Assembly: GCA_028554795.2 (NCBI GenBank)
Contig: CM068825.1
Location: 154,145,553-154,209,552 of the forward strand
Direction of reading: 5' to 3'
Length of the DNA: 64,000 nt
Source: Sinohyriopsis cumingii
Lineage: Eukaryota; Mollusca; Bivalvia; Unionida; Unionidae
Positions 37,305 through 46,559 of this stretch are shown in pieces (position 1 is the first letter of the stretch; every line of letters begins with the position of its first letter). The position numbers and the translations under genes were made by a program. Below the pieces are notes generated by a model. That model worked only from the letters and a program-made list of their open reading frames with translations, had not been told where the DNA came from and did not search any database.

Positions 37305-37535
37305 TTAGCATAAAGGGCATTTGCGACATCTTCTTTTCCTCAAACTTCGTCTTACAGCAGGGCCATACATCAGAGTCCTCTTGAGGCAACCTTGTCTCTC
37401 TATATAGACTCTTCTTATCCACAGACTGCTGTTGGTCCTGTGGACAACGGTCCACTTGGATCGGACATACATGAGCATGTCCGTCCTGAACATCATTGTT
37501 GACACAAGGGTTGAAGATTCAACGTCGGTCCACAT
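37305..37535 (-). CDS. Small basic protein, leftmost Polinton gene
   Basis: It encodes 76 residues starting MWTDVESSTLVS and ending in an Arg/Lys/Cys-rich tail, RRSLRKRRCRKCPLC, which suggests nucleic-acid or metal binding. I do not recognise a family. A TATA box (TATAAAT, minus strand near 37,580-37,588) lies about 45 nt upstream of the ATG, and a histone-type stem-loop lies 22 nt after the stop. It is divergent from the gene at 37,755 and shares its intergenic promoter. Small size and lack of homologues known to me keep confidence moderate, but the matched TATA and 3' processing signal support a real transcript. Confidence 0.6.
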   Translation of the reverse strand: MWTDVESSTLVSTMMFRTDMLMYVRSKWTVVHRTNSSLWIRRVYIERQGCLKRTLMYGPAVRRSLRKRRCRKCPLC

Positions 37536-37754
37536 GTTGAGGCTCCGAGAATAGGTGAATCAATGCAGTGAACTGCGCTTATTTATAGGGACAGAAAGGA
37601 TTGAAACGGATTGAGTTCATTCACCAATCCGAACACGCGTTACAGAATTCAGTCAGCCCACATCCAATCCGAAGAGAGCAGTCTGTGACGTCACGTAGTC
37701 AATATAGATTCGCCAGCGCTTGTGTGCAGTCAATCTATGCGACAGTGATTCAAC
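37536..37754. promoter_or_regulatory. Bidirectional promoter of the left-end gene pair
   Basis: It contains two copies of CCAATCCGAA (CCAAT boxes, near 37,625 and 37,664), a palindromic TGACGTCA (CRE/ATF type, 37,686-37,693), a leftward TATAAAT near 37,584, and a weak rightward AATATAGATT about 50 nt before the ATG at 37,755. Confidence 0.6.
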
Positions 37755-38321
37755 ATGACGGAAACTCAGAAAACGATCCAGTGGGGTGCACCAGCAGGGG
37801 AGACCGCCCAAGGGAACCCGGACTTACTTTCAGAAGAGGTGAATTGGGATTTTGTGGATTTTCTCTCCTCGCAAGAATTTGTTCCGGAACCTTCGTTACC
37901 TTCTTCATTACCGCAAGTGGACAATTTTAGACAGAGACAGAAAGAAGAATTGGAGAAATTTATACAACGACAAAAGGAAGCGGAACAGGCTTTTCTCCTA
38001 CAGCAACAGCAACAAGAAGAAGAGGTAAGAAAAAAACAACAGCAAGAAGAAGTATCAGCAAAGAAACAAGAGGGTGAAAATCAAACGGTCACGGTACTGT
38101 TGGACATTTTAGCGGAGTTAAGAAGTCTGAAACAAATGTATCAGACTTCTTTATCACGACCGAAGAGAATACGACCTTCCCGAGCCAAACATGTCAACCC
38201 TGTGACTAAGCCTACCGTACCACCCTTAGTGATTTCAACCCAATCATTATCATCATTACGCAGTCCAGAAGTAGGCCTTGGCCGTGGCAAAGGCTTAAGG
38301 CAGTTAAAATTGATTGCTTAA
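37755..38321 (+). CDS. Gln/Glu-rich coiled-coil protein with histone-type 3' end
   Basis: It encodes 188 residues. An acidic N-terminal third contains EEVNWDFVDFLSSQEF. A central helix (about residues 57-105) is rich in Gln, Glu and Lys (QQQQQEEEVRKKQQQEE) and should form a coiled coil. A basic segment, RPKRIRPSRAKH, follows, then a Ser/Pro tail. No catalytic motif is seen. The ATG is 50 nt after a weak TATA, and the frame ends 27 nt before histone-type stem-loop no. 2. It may be a DNA- or terminal-protein-binding accessory, but the sequence does not show which. Its position and 3' signal group it with the three right-end coiled-coil genes. Confidence 0.72.
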   Translation: MTETQKTIQWGAPAGETAQGNPDLLSEEVNWDFVDFLSSQEFVPEPSLPSSLPQVDNFRQRQKEELEKFIQRQKEAEQAFLLQQQQQEEEVRKKQQQEEVSAKKQEGENQTVTVLLDILAELRSLKQMYQTSLSRPKRIRPSRAKHVNPVTKPTVPPLVISTQSLSSLRSPEVGLGRGKGLRQLKLIA

Positions 38322-38348
38322 ACTCACCCCTGCACCATAAAGAAAAAA

Positions 38349-38364
38349 GGCCCTTTTCAGGGCC
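38349..38364 (+). terminator. Histone-type 3' stem-loop no. 2
   Basis: GGCCCTTTTCAGGGCC, preceded by AGAAAAAA and followed by ACCCAC, which is a perfect match to the metazoan histone stem-loop consensus including its ACCCA flank. CTCGAAAAGAAATA follows 10 nt later in the place of the U7-binding histone downstream element. Confidence 0.88.
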
Positions 38365-38408
38365 ACCCACATTTCTCGAAAAGAAATACAATTTCAATTT
38401 GCCAATAA

Positions 38409-38436
38409 CTCAAAAAAAAAAAAAAAAAAAAAAAAT
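38409..38436. repeat. Poly-A tract between convergent genes
   Basis: A run of about 24 A's stands between stem-loop no. 2 and the leftward zinc-knuckle gene, whose own AATAAA (minus strand) is at 38,541-38,546. Confidence 0.8.
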
Positions 38437-38632
38437 AACTCACCCATTTTACCCTTATAGTACGTGTCTGTGTATGAGTGCGTGAGTGTAGCTTCTTATT
38501 TTAAAATCAAAACTCAAAGACTCTTACCTTAAATCATTCATTTATTCTTTTCTCCATTTTTTACAATCCAATTCACAATTCACATCACAACACTTTAATC
38601 AAAAGTTCATTGATTTCTTCTTTTCTCCTTGT

Positions 38633-39106
38633 TTAGTCTCTCTGTTTTTTTAATTTCTTCACCGTCACACTCTTTTCCTCTTCTTCTTCCTCCTCGCTTT
38701 CTTCCCTTCTTCTTTTTTTCTCCTGTTTCTTTTTCTTCACCTGTCTTCTTTCTTCCTCAGAAGAATCCCTCTCTTCCTCTGAAGAATCCCTCTCTTCTTC
38801 TGAAGAATTCCTCTTATCTTCTGACTCCTCTTGTTTCTTTTTTGGGCAATCTGGAGACCAATGTCCTTTTTCTTTACAATAATAACAGGTATCTTGACTT
38901 TTGTCTTTTTTATCCCCTGTTTTTTTTCTTTTTTGACGGTCTGGACACTCTGAAGACCAATGCCCTTTCTTCTGACAGATATAGCAAGTATCTTGACTTT
39001 TATCTCTAAAGGAAGGAGAGTAGTCCGTAGGCTGGTCTGAAGAGAATTTTCTAATGACCCCTCGCAAAGCTCTGACGAAACGTTCCATCTGGTTAGTCTC
39101 TTCCAT
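38633..39106 (-). CDS. Double CCHC zinc-knuckle protein
   Basis: It encodes 157 residues from MEETNQMERFVRAL. Two knuckles, CYICQKKGHWSSEC and CYYCKEKGHWSPDC (both C-x2-C-x4-H-x4-C), are joined by a Lys-rich linker. The tail alternates acidic EERDSSEEE repeats with basic KKKKQEKKRRR. This is a single-stranded nucleic-acid-binding layout. I chose this ATG because a strong TATA box (TATATAAAAG, minus, 39,162-39,171) lies about 60 nt upstream and the pseudogene at 25,073 starts at the same codon. An earlier in-frame GTG would lie close to the predicted cap site. It could act as a recombination or packaging accessory; that is inference. Confidence 0.78.
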   Translation of the reverse strand: MEETNQMERFVRALRGVIRKFSSDQPTDYSPSFRDKSQDTCYICQKKGHWSSECPDRQKRKKTGDKKDKSQDTCYYCKEKGHWSPDCPKKKQEESEDKRNSSEEERDSSEEERDSSEEERRQVKKKKQEKKRRREESEEEEEEEKSVTVKKLKKQRD

Positions 39107-39240
39107 CGTTGTGCTCGGCTTGAGAGTGAAATGAATAGTGAAAGGACAAGACACACACCCTTTTATATACGCTGGTCTGCTATGACTATAAAGTAGTTTA
39201 TGGTGTTTGAACTTGAGTCATTTGACTTTTTGCTTTCAAG
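39107..39240. promoter_or_regulatory. Bidirectional promoter between the zinc-knuckle gene and PolB
   Basis: TATATAAAAG (leftward, 39,162-39,171) and TATAAAG (rightward, 39,187-39,193) sit back to back about 20 bp apart, each 48-60 nt from its ATG. The same unit survives in the 5-kb derivative at 24,965-25,072. Confidence 0.72.
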
Positions 39241-42200
39241 ATGAAACGATCCCATTCATTCGAGAAGAAAGAAGAAGAAAGTAAGAGGCAGAAACGTGAT
39301 CTATCGCCTCGTACCAGGGCTGAAATCTTGGCACAAATTCATGCCAGTGATTTTGAAGAGGACATGAGTGAACCAGAATCCGAACCCTCTAAACCAAGTT
39401 CATCACCCTTAGTTAACCCTGAAAATTACTATTCCATTCGAGAGACGGAAAAGCGTTCCTCTAGAAAATTTAGAACCACGGCTTACAAATACACGGTGAA
39501 GTTTAAAGATTTCAAGGCTGAAGTGCCGTTAGAGAAAGCAGAAGTGTTCATCACTGAGGTGTGGGGTTCTTTGCTCACTGCACTCAAGCGACAATGTCAA
39601 CCCAAAGAAGACGATCGCTTGAGACTTTCCATACAACACGACGGTTTGAAATCCCCTGTTTGGATCGAGTTTAGCACCCCTGCAGAATTAACTGCTTCCA
39701 AAGTCATGGACAAGATTCAACACGTACAACAATCTAATGATCAGTTTGACATCACCGATGGTAAAGCCACACTGGACATGACCCACGTCTCTCCTCCTCA
39801 AGGGACAGGACGCAAAAAGATGTTATTGGTGGACGACCTTCGCAACACCAAAACGAGTCTCGTCCGAATTAACAACCCTCATGACCAGATGTGTTTAGCC
39901 CGTGCCATCGTGGTGGGACGAACCTATGCCAACAAGAACGACACGGTAGAATGGAAAAGAACCTGGGACACTATTCAACGTTCCGACCGAGCCAAAAAAC
40001 GAAACGAAGCAGAACTCCTGTTACAACAAGCCGGACTGTCCAAAGACACACCCTGTGGCATTCCCGAGATGCAAAAATTGCAAGATGTCCTAGCTCCACG
40101 CTACACCTTGAAAGTGCACCCTCAAGAAATGCGCGGGCCTCTGTTGTTTCGAGGCCAACATTTTAAGGACGGAAAATACATTCACCTTTATCATCACGAT
40201 GAACATTTCGATACCATTACCAGTATCACTGGATTCCTGGGATACAGATATTACTGTGAGAAATGTGACTATGGTTATAATAATCGAGAGCAACACAAAC
40301 ATTGTGGATGGAAATGCTCAGGATGTTTGGCCTCTCCACCCTGTCTGAGCGAAGAACCAGTGCCTTGTTCAACTTGTCTGCGCACGTTTGTCAGCCCTAC
40401 CTGTTACCAACAACATTTGAAGACGCAAGGTTCACAGAAGAAATGCGCTTGTCAACTCCTGAGATTGTGCCCTACGTGTGGACAAGGCATACGTACCAAT
40501 AATACCAAGGCACACGTATGTTCAGGAAAGAAAAAATGTCACATTTGTCACCACATCGTGGACTTGGAACACGAATGTTACGTGCAGAAATACCAACCCC
40601 CACCAGAGAAAGAGGACGGTCACAAGAAGAAAGGCAATTTCATCTTTTTCGATTTCGAATGCATGCAAGAGACTGGCATTCACATTCCTAATTTCTGCGT
40701 GGCTCATCGAGCGTGCGAGAAGTGCATTCAAGAACCTATCTTCAGTCATTGCCCTCACTGCAGCAAGATTCCCGGAGGGCGTGAAAAAATCTTTCGGGGA
40801 CCAAACACGTTAGCATAGACCCCGTCGACAAGACGTGGAGCCAAGAGGACATCGAACGTTACGGAGATTGTCATCGTCATGCCACGGTGATGGCTCACAA
40901 TTTCTCCGGATACGATGGACAGTTTCTTCTCAGATACTATACGGAACAAGGCACCGAGCGTCCTAAAGTGACTTTGAACGGAGCCAAAATCATTTTCATG
41001 CAAGTGGGACAAGTACAGTTTAAAGATTCTATGAGCTATTTGGCCATGCCTTTGAGTCGAATGCCTAAAACGTTTGGAATGACAGAAATGGCTAAAGGGT
41101 ACTTTCCACACTTTTTCAATACGGAAGCCAATCAACACGCCGTTCTACCCCATTTGCCTGAGGCTCACTATTACGACCCCGACAACATGCGTACCGAACA
41201 ACGAGAAGCTTTTTACGCTTGGTACCAGGCTCACGCCTCGGACCCTTTCGACTTTCAGGAAGAAATGCTAAAGTATTGTCGTTCCGACGTGGACATTTTA
41301 CGGCGTTGCTGTGGAAAATTTCGAGAACTGTTCATGGAACACGGAGGGGTCGATCCTTTGAAAGAAGCTTGCACCATTGCCAAAGCGTGTTCCTTAGTGT
41401 ATCGACAACGATTCATGCCTGAAAAGACCGTGGCTGTCATCAGTCCTCAAACGACCCACTTTGTCAAACGTCAATACTCGGTCAAAGCCCTACGTTGGTT
41501 ACATTACTTGTGCGACAAGGAAGACAAGTGGATTCAACATGCCCGCAACGGAGGGGGCGAAAAGACCATCGGAACGTATTCGGTCGATGGCTGGGACTTA
41601 GAAAACCCCAAGATCGTGTACGAGTTTAACGGTTGCTTATTTCACGGATGTCCCGTCTGTTACCCTGACCGTGGCACTAAAAATCAGTTTTTACAACGAA
41701 CCATGGAAGACTTGTACCAGGACACTTGTCAGCGACGCCTAAAGTTAGAACAGGAAGGATACCAAGTGGTGGAAATGTGGGAACACGAGTACGATCACCG
41801 TTTGAAAACCGATCCTGAGTTTAAACGCCTCGTGGAAAGTTACCAGTTCATGGACCCGTTGAACCCGAGGGATAGTTTGTACGGAGGAAGGACCAATGCC
41901 ACCTGTTTGTTGTACCAAGTCGACGAAGAGAAAGGAGAAGAAATCAAATACTTGGACGTGTGTTCGCTGTATCCCTACGTGTGCAAATATTGTCGCTTTC
42001 CTGTAGGGCACCCGCAATTGCTGACGGAACACATCGACCTGAAAAACATTCGACAATACGAAGGTTTGATCAAGTGTAAAGTTTTGCCTCCCACGAACCT
42101 ATACCATCCCGTCTTACCTCACCATTGTCAAGGCAAACTGATGTTTCCCTTGTGCCGTACTTGTGCCGAAACGTGCAACCAAGACCAACCTTGCCATCAC

Positions 42201-43282
42201 AGCCAGGAAGAACGGGCCTTGACGGGAACCTGGGTCAGCGTAGAATTGTTCAAAGCTTTGGACATGGGATACCAACTGTTAGAAGTGTACGAAATTTGCC
42301 ACTTTCCCAAGACACAACAATACCACAAGGGTGACCCCACGCAGAAAGGCATTTTCGCAGACTACGTGGATGCCTTTTTGAAACTGAAGCAAGAAGCCAG
42401 CGGCTATCCGTCCTGGTGTCACACTCCGAAGACCAAATAAAATTCAAAGAGAAATACTACGAACAAGAAGGCATCACTTTAGACCACATCGAGAAAAACG
42501 AAGGCAGGCGATCGTTTGCCAAAGTGATGTTAAATTGCTTGTGGGGTAAAATGGCACAACGACCGTGTTTACCCAAGACGGAATATTTGACAGAACCTTC
42601 CCGCTACTTCCAGATGATTCACGACAAAACCAAATACATGAAACACGTGGACGTCGTTCGAGAGAATTTGATCTTGGTCAATTACGAAGAAGATCTGGAC
42701 TTTGTACAAGACGACCCTTTTGGAAATGTCATCATTGCGGCTTACGTGACAGCCCATGCTCGCTTAAAATTGTACGAGGCTTTAGAACTGTTAGGGGAAC
42801 GCGTCCTGTACTTTGACACGGACAGTTGCATTTACATCCATCACCCGATTCAACATCACCCTAACATCGAAGGAGACCGTTTAGGAGCCTGGACAGACGA
42901 GCATCCCGACGACAAGATTTTAAGTTTCGTCAGTGGCGGTCCCAAAAATTACGGCTACGAATACCGTGACAAACAAGGAGAAGTGCACACGACGTGCAAA
43001 GTGAAAGGATTGACTCTGAATTATCGTACCAGTCGAGTGGTCAACTTTGGGGTATTGAAAGAAGCCTTGCAATCGGGAGAGGATGGAAACTTTAAAGTGA
43101 CCACCTATCAACCGAACAAGATTGTACGTTTACCCACTCACCACATCGTCAGTCGACCCTTGGAAAAAATCTATCAAATTGTATACCAGAAGCGAGTTCG
43201 ACTTCCCAATCATTTCACCTTACCGTACGGTCACGTCGGTATTGGTCTGTATATAAAAAGGAACCCTAGGCAAAATCGATAG
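39241..43282 (+). CDS. polB: Protein-primed family B DNA polymerase, two frameshifts
   Basis: Three open frames follow one another (39,241-40,818; 40,887-42,440; 42,416-43,282) and together cover a standard Polinton PolB of over 1,300 residues. A basic N-terminus and Cys/His zinc-finger-like clusters (40,255-40,590) precede the exonuclease. Visible motifs: Exo I FFDFE (40,651), Exo II HNFSGYD (about 40,895), Exo III YCRSDVD (about 41,275), Pol A DVCSLYP (41,955), Pol B KVMLNCLWGKM (about 42,521) and Pol C FDTDS (42,812). All catalytic Asp/Glu residues are present. The frame changes lie near 40,785-40,800 and 42,415-42,430. It should copy the element from a protein primer. TATAAAG at 39,187 is the likely promoter. 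Confidence 0.93.
43250..43259 (+). promoter_or_regulatory. TATA box of the BIR gene, inside the PolB 3' end
   Basis: TATATAAAAAG stands 56 nt before the ATG at 43,315 and within the last codons of PolB. Confidence 0.7.
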
Positions 43283-43314
43283 TTCATTGTGACTACCAAG
43301 ACCGAGCGAACAAG

Positions 43315-43953
43315 ATGAATACTTTCAGAGAAACACAGAACAAGTTGTTTAGAAGGGCACAATTCAAGTGTGAGGCTTCGGAAGTGGAATGCGATTGTGA
43401 GCCTTGCGATGGGTACGATGCTGTACCTTGTGACCTGAGCGATTCCGTAAAGCATTATGGGAACTTTAGTGCCCCTACCCCTATCATGGAAAGTGATGCT
43501 GTGCGTGTCAAACCTGTGGGATGCGAAAGTGATGCCGCTCGTCCTCTTGGACATTTTACTGGGTTTCGTTTTAAAGGGGAATGTTCACCTTCACGTCTAC
43601 CCCCCTACGGATGTCATCCAGCCCTGAGCAAACTCCTACCCATGTCACTCAACCCTCATCGAAACGAACCTGTGAAAGACGAATATTCGTTCCCTGTGCG
43701 TTTGTCGGAATACTGCGACTTTGAAAATCGTCTTCAATCGTTCAAAGGAAAATGGCCTAAGTATCTGGGAGGACCGACCCCTGAAGAATTAGCCAGAGCC
43801 GGATTTTTCTACTTGGGCGAAGGAGATAAAGTCAAGTGCTTCAGTTGCGGTGTGTCACTTCACCACTGGGAACCGCAAGATTCGGCCTACGTAGAACATG
43901 CTCGATGGTCACCGAATTGTCATTACTTACCCTTAGTGGGACCGAGACATTGA
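43315..43953 (+). CDS. BIR-domain protein (IAP-type)
   Basis: It encodes 212 residues. The C-terminal half is a BIR domain: FPVRLSEYCDFENRLQSF, then GPTPEELARAGFFYLGEGDK, and the zinc ligands C175, C178, H195 and C202 spaced C-x2-C-x16-H-x6-C. The first 110 residues are Cys-rich (ECDCEPCDGY) with no family I recognise. There is no RING finger, so it cannot be an E3 ligase by itself. BIR proteins in large DNA viruses bind caspases or IAP antagonists and delay apoptosis; a similar role here is inference. A TATA box lies in the PolB 3' end. The next gene starts 28 nt after the stop. Confidence 0.9.
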   Translation: MNTFRETQNKLFRRAQFKCEASEVECDCEPCDGYDAVPCDLSDSVKHYGNFSAPTPIMESDAVRVKPVGCESDAARPLGHFTGFRFKGECSPSRLPPYGCHPALSKLLPMSLNPHRNEPVKDEYSFPVRLSEYCDFENRLQSFKGKWPKYLGGPTPEELARAGFFYLGEGDKVKCFSCGVSLHHWEPQDSAYVEHARWSPNCHYLPLVGPRH

Positions 43954-43981
43954 AGTAACTTCTTACCATAATAATCTGTTC

Positions 43982-44437
43982 ATGGATACTTTACAAGAGA
44001 ACATTCGTGCTTTGCCTGTGGAGTTGAGAGAACGCATTTATCGAGAACTGGTCAAAATACAAGTGAAACGTAAAGAACAATTGCATCCGTTACGTCACCG
44101 GTGTTTGAACCACTGGTACCTGAAAGCTATACAAGGATTGATTCAATTGAAAGTGTTCCATCGGACAGACATTGATCAACGATCCTCTAGTTTTCAAAAG
44201 GATTGGTTTGGTATGGACGATTGTAGTTACATCATTGTAAACGTACTGCATCGAATTCCAGAGGAAGAGTTAACGAATTACCAACATCTTGAACACAATG
44301 TCAACTTAGTGAAAGAGGAAACTTCTGAACGAATTGTAATGTGTAGATTAGTGACTCAACGATTTAAATTCGACACTGAAGTGAAACCATGTTTGTGCAA
44401 AGAGTACATTTCTTGTGTCAGACCAAAGAGGATTTAG
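43982..44437 (+). CDS. F-box-like tandem paralogue 1
   Basis: It encodes 151 residues. The start contains LPVELRERIYRELVKIQVKR, which resembles the first helix of F-box domains (LPxEL..I...L). The rest (NHWYLKAIQGLIQLKVFH, then a variable C-terminus) is unknown to me. Its first 40 codons are almost identical at the DNA level to those of the next gene, including 5 bp of leader, so the pair arose by recent tandem duplication with diverged C-termini. If the F-box reading is right, the protein would link a target to a host SCF ubiquitin ligase. Confidence 0.7.
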   Translation: MDTLQENIRALPVELRERIYRELVKIQVKRKEQLHPLRHRCLNHWYLKAIQGLIQLKVFHRTDIDQRSSSFQKDWFGMDDCSYIIVNVLHRIPEEELTNYQHLEHNVNLVKEETSERIVMCRLVTQRFKFDTEVKPCLCKEYISCVRPKRI

Positions 44438-44449
44438 TATGACCTATTC

Positions 44450-44968
44450 ATGGATACTTTACAAGAGAACATTCGTGCTTTGCCTGTAGAGTTGAGAGAA
44501 CGCATTTACCGAGAGCTGGTCAAAATACAAGTGAAACGTAAAGAACAATTGCATCCGTTACGTCACCAGATCTTTAACCACTGGTACCTGAAGGGTATAA
44601 GAGAACTGATTCGTCAGAAATTGTTTCAGTGGTCAGACCTTGTTCAATACTTCCAGGCCCCCGATGATTCACGTGTTGATCATTTTGGTTACTTCGAGAT
44701 TCACCTAGAGCAACCCATTGAGGAAGACGAGGTAAAGGATTACCAACATTTGTTACGTGGAATCTACTTAGCGGAAGAGGAAACTTCTAATCGAACTCTG
44801 ACGTTTCGGTTACAGTATGCAAGATTTACATTCCCCACTGGAAAACGAAGATCACTGGCTAGAAAGTACGTGTATTCTTTTCGAAACAAAGAGACTATAA
44901 AAACAGGCAGCTATGCCACGACTTATGTCGTATGTAATCCAACAGATTCCGTGGAAGGAACTCAATGA
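44450..44968 (+). CDS. F-box-like tandem paralogue 2
   Basis: It encodes 172 residues. It shares the N-terminal 39 residues with paralogue 1 and has related middle motifs (NHWYLKGIRELIRQKLF, EEDEVKDYQHL, EEETSNRTLTFRL). The C-terminus is longer. It starts 12 nt after the stop of its neighbour. No catalytic residues are seen. The last 56 nt overlap the next small open frame. Confidence 0.7.
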   Translation: MDTLQENIRALPVELRERIYRELVKIQVKRKEQLHPLRHQIFNHWYLKGIRELIRQKLFQWSDLVQYFQAPDDSRVDHFGYFEIHLEQPIEEDEVKDYQHLLRGIYLAEEETSNRTLTFRLQYARFTFPTGKRRSLARKYVYSFRNKETIKTGSYATTYVVCNPTDSVEGTQ

Positions 44969-45137
44969 CCATATTCAAACCGTGGATCATTACCATCGAT
45001 TATTGCAAGAACTGTATCCATTCAATTTGGGACGACAAGTGGTGTGTGTCTTAGTGACTTGTTTTCTGGGATTTCGTTTACCAGCCGATTCTTTGTGGAC
45101 TCTTTACGATCAGTACTTACCACCTCCATGGCCTTAA
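44913..45137 (+). CDS. Small unknown protein overlapping its neighbours
   Basis: It encodes up to 74 residues (or 70 from the second Met). It overlaps the end of paralogue 2 and, by 10 nt, the start of the next frame. A TATAAAAA at 44,896-44,903 lies too close to the first ATG for ordinary spacing. DHYHRLLQELYPF and the Pro-rich end (YLPPPWP) show no known domain. It may be an internal piece of a larger gene broken by a frame change. Confidence 0.4.
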   Translation: MPRLMSYVIQQIPWKELNDHIQTVDHYHRLLQELYPFNLGRQVVCVLVTCFLGFRLPADSLWTLYDQYLPPPWP

Positions 45138-45677
45138 ATGGTCACGAAAAACTCCTTTTGCTCAAAGCCTTGCGGTTTCATCTGGATACTTCTCGACCTC
45201 AACAGGAAAAAAAGATTCGTCAACTTTTAGCTACCCAAGACGTGTATGACGATGTGTGTGTAGCTTGTGACTTACACCCTCATTGGACAGATGTTCGTGA
45301 CTGGAAAAAGGGGGGTTTTGAGGTTTGGACCCAAGAAGTGGCCCAGTATGCACAAGAGTTGTTCAAGGAAAAAAGTTACTTTTCAACCTGTGTTAGTGAC
45401 GGTGCCAGAAGAACCCGTCACCGAGAACAACCACTCGCTTCAGGACAGGACTGTCATGGACATTCCTGAAAGGTCATTCCGGGAGGACACTTGTGTGACA
45501 ATACCTCATGTAGAGACTGTAAGAACATTACACACTGTCCCTAGGACATCTTGGTTAACCAAAACATGTTGTACAGACACTTGTTTATATTCCACTTTGA
45601 TCACTTTGCTGTGTTTTATATTCCTGTACATCACTATTTGGGTTGTATGTATTTTTGTCTTTCGTGTTCATATTTGA
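45128..45677 (+). CDS. Unknown membrane-anchored protein, apparent frameshift
   Basis: The first frame (45,128-45,469) starts MALNGHEKLLLLKALRFHLD in good context. A second frame (45,267-45,677) holds a Val/Thr/Pro-rich part and a C-terminal membrane segment, LITLLCFIFLYITIWVVCIF, then stops. They meet near an AAAAAA run at 45,369-45,374, so one gene of about 180 residues with a one-base shift is likelier than two. The layout is a soluble N-terminal domain with a tail anchor. AATAAA at 45,685 closes the transcript. Confidence 0.55.
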
Positions 45678-45684
45678 AACATTC

Positions 45685-45690
45685 AATAAA
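45685..45690 (+). terminator. AATAAA polyadenylation signal
   Basis: ATTCAATAAACG follows the membrane-protein gene and precedes the ATPase TATA box by 17 nt. Confidence 0.6.
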
Positions 45691-45706
45691 CGTGTTCTGA
45701 AAAAAG

Positions 45707-45714
45707 TATATAAA
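45707..45714 (+). promoter_or_regulatory. TATA box of the ATPase gene
   Basis: TATATAAA, 48 nt before the ATG at 45,762, which has a strong CACCATGGC context. Confidence 0.72.
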
Positions 45715-45761
45715 CTCTTGTCTTGTTTGTTTTTCGTGTCACAAGTGACATTTCTCACACC

Positions 45762-46505
45762 ATGGCTACCTCTGCTGTCTCTGCTCCCTCTTCCTCTACT
45801 GTCAAAGTCATCGACGAACACTTAGATCGTGCCAGTTGGGAGGCTTTGTATCTTCGCCATCCCTTTAACATGCTCATTGCTGGACCTAGCGGTTCAGGCA
45901 AAACCGAATTCGTCAAACGTTTGATCGAGCATAAACATCATTTGATCGATCGGCCCCCTCAACGGATCGTGTGGTGTTACAAAGAGTGGCAATCGGCGTA
46001 CAGCCTTTTGCGAGAAAGTCAAGGCGATTCCATCGTGTTTGTGGAAGGCATTCCTAAAGAAGACGACGGAATCGTCTCTGACTCCCGTCAAACCCATTTG
46101 GTCATTTTCGACGACATGTTAGGAGAAGACGAAGAAGAAATTAAATTGTGGTTCACGCGCAAAGGGCATCACCGTAATGCCAGTGTCGTTTACATCACCC
46201 AAAATTTGTTTCAACAAAGTAAAGCCCATCGCACCATCAGTCTCAATGCGCATTACGTGGTCTTGTTTAAAAGCCCTCGAGATAAATCGCAAGTGCAAGT
46301 CTTAGCCAAACAGTTAGGAACGCCTTGGCTGACTCAGGCGTACGACGATGCCACTCAAACACCACACGCCTATTTACTCGTCGATTTGAAACCTACGACC
46401 CCCGATGATTTGCGATTTCGTACCCACTTGTTTCACCACTGGTGCCAAGACGGAGGACCTGTCCTGTACACGTCTCCGTCCTCGACTTCATTTCACTCCC
46501 CATGA
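45762..46505 (+). CDS. FtsK/HerA-type DNA-packaging ATPase
   Basis: It encodes 247 residues. Walker A is AGPSGSGKT (residues 40-48), Walker B is LVIFDDML (Asp117/Asp118), and a sensor strand, VVYITQNLFQ, follows. This is the A32-like packaging ATPase carried by all Polintons and related double-jelly-roll viruses, thought to drive the genome into the capsid. The start is set by the TATA box and Kozak context; an earlier in-frame codon at 45,723 has neither. The next gene's TATA box begins 9 nt after the stop. Confidence 0.92.
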   Translation: MATSAVSAPSSSTVKVIDEHLDRASWEALYLRHPFNMLIAGPSGSGKTEFVKRLIEHKHHLIDRPPQRIVWCYKEWQSAYSLLRESQGDSIVFVEGIPKEDDGIVSDSRQTHLVIFDDMLGEDEEEIKLWFTRKGHHRNASVVYITQNLFQQSKAHRTISLNAHYVVLFKSPRDKSQVQVLAKQLGTPWLTQAYDDATQTPHAYLLVDLKPTTPDDLRFRTHLFHHWCQDGGPVLYTSPSSTSFHSP

Positions 46506-46559
46506 AAAAAATCTATAAAAACCTCAGACCCTTTTTCGTCTGTCTCACACAGTGTGAAC

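Noticed and set aside
38629-39009. 126-codon plus-strand frame opposite the zinc-knuckle gene
   Set aside because: A Ser/Phe/Leu-rich shadow of the Glu/Lys-rich minus-strand gene.
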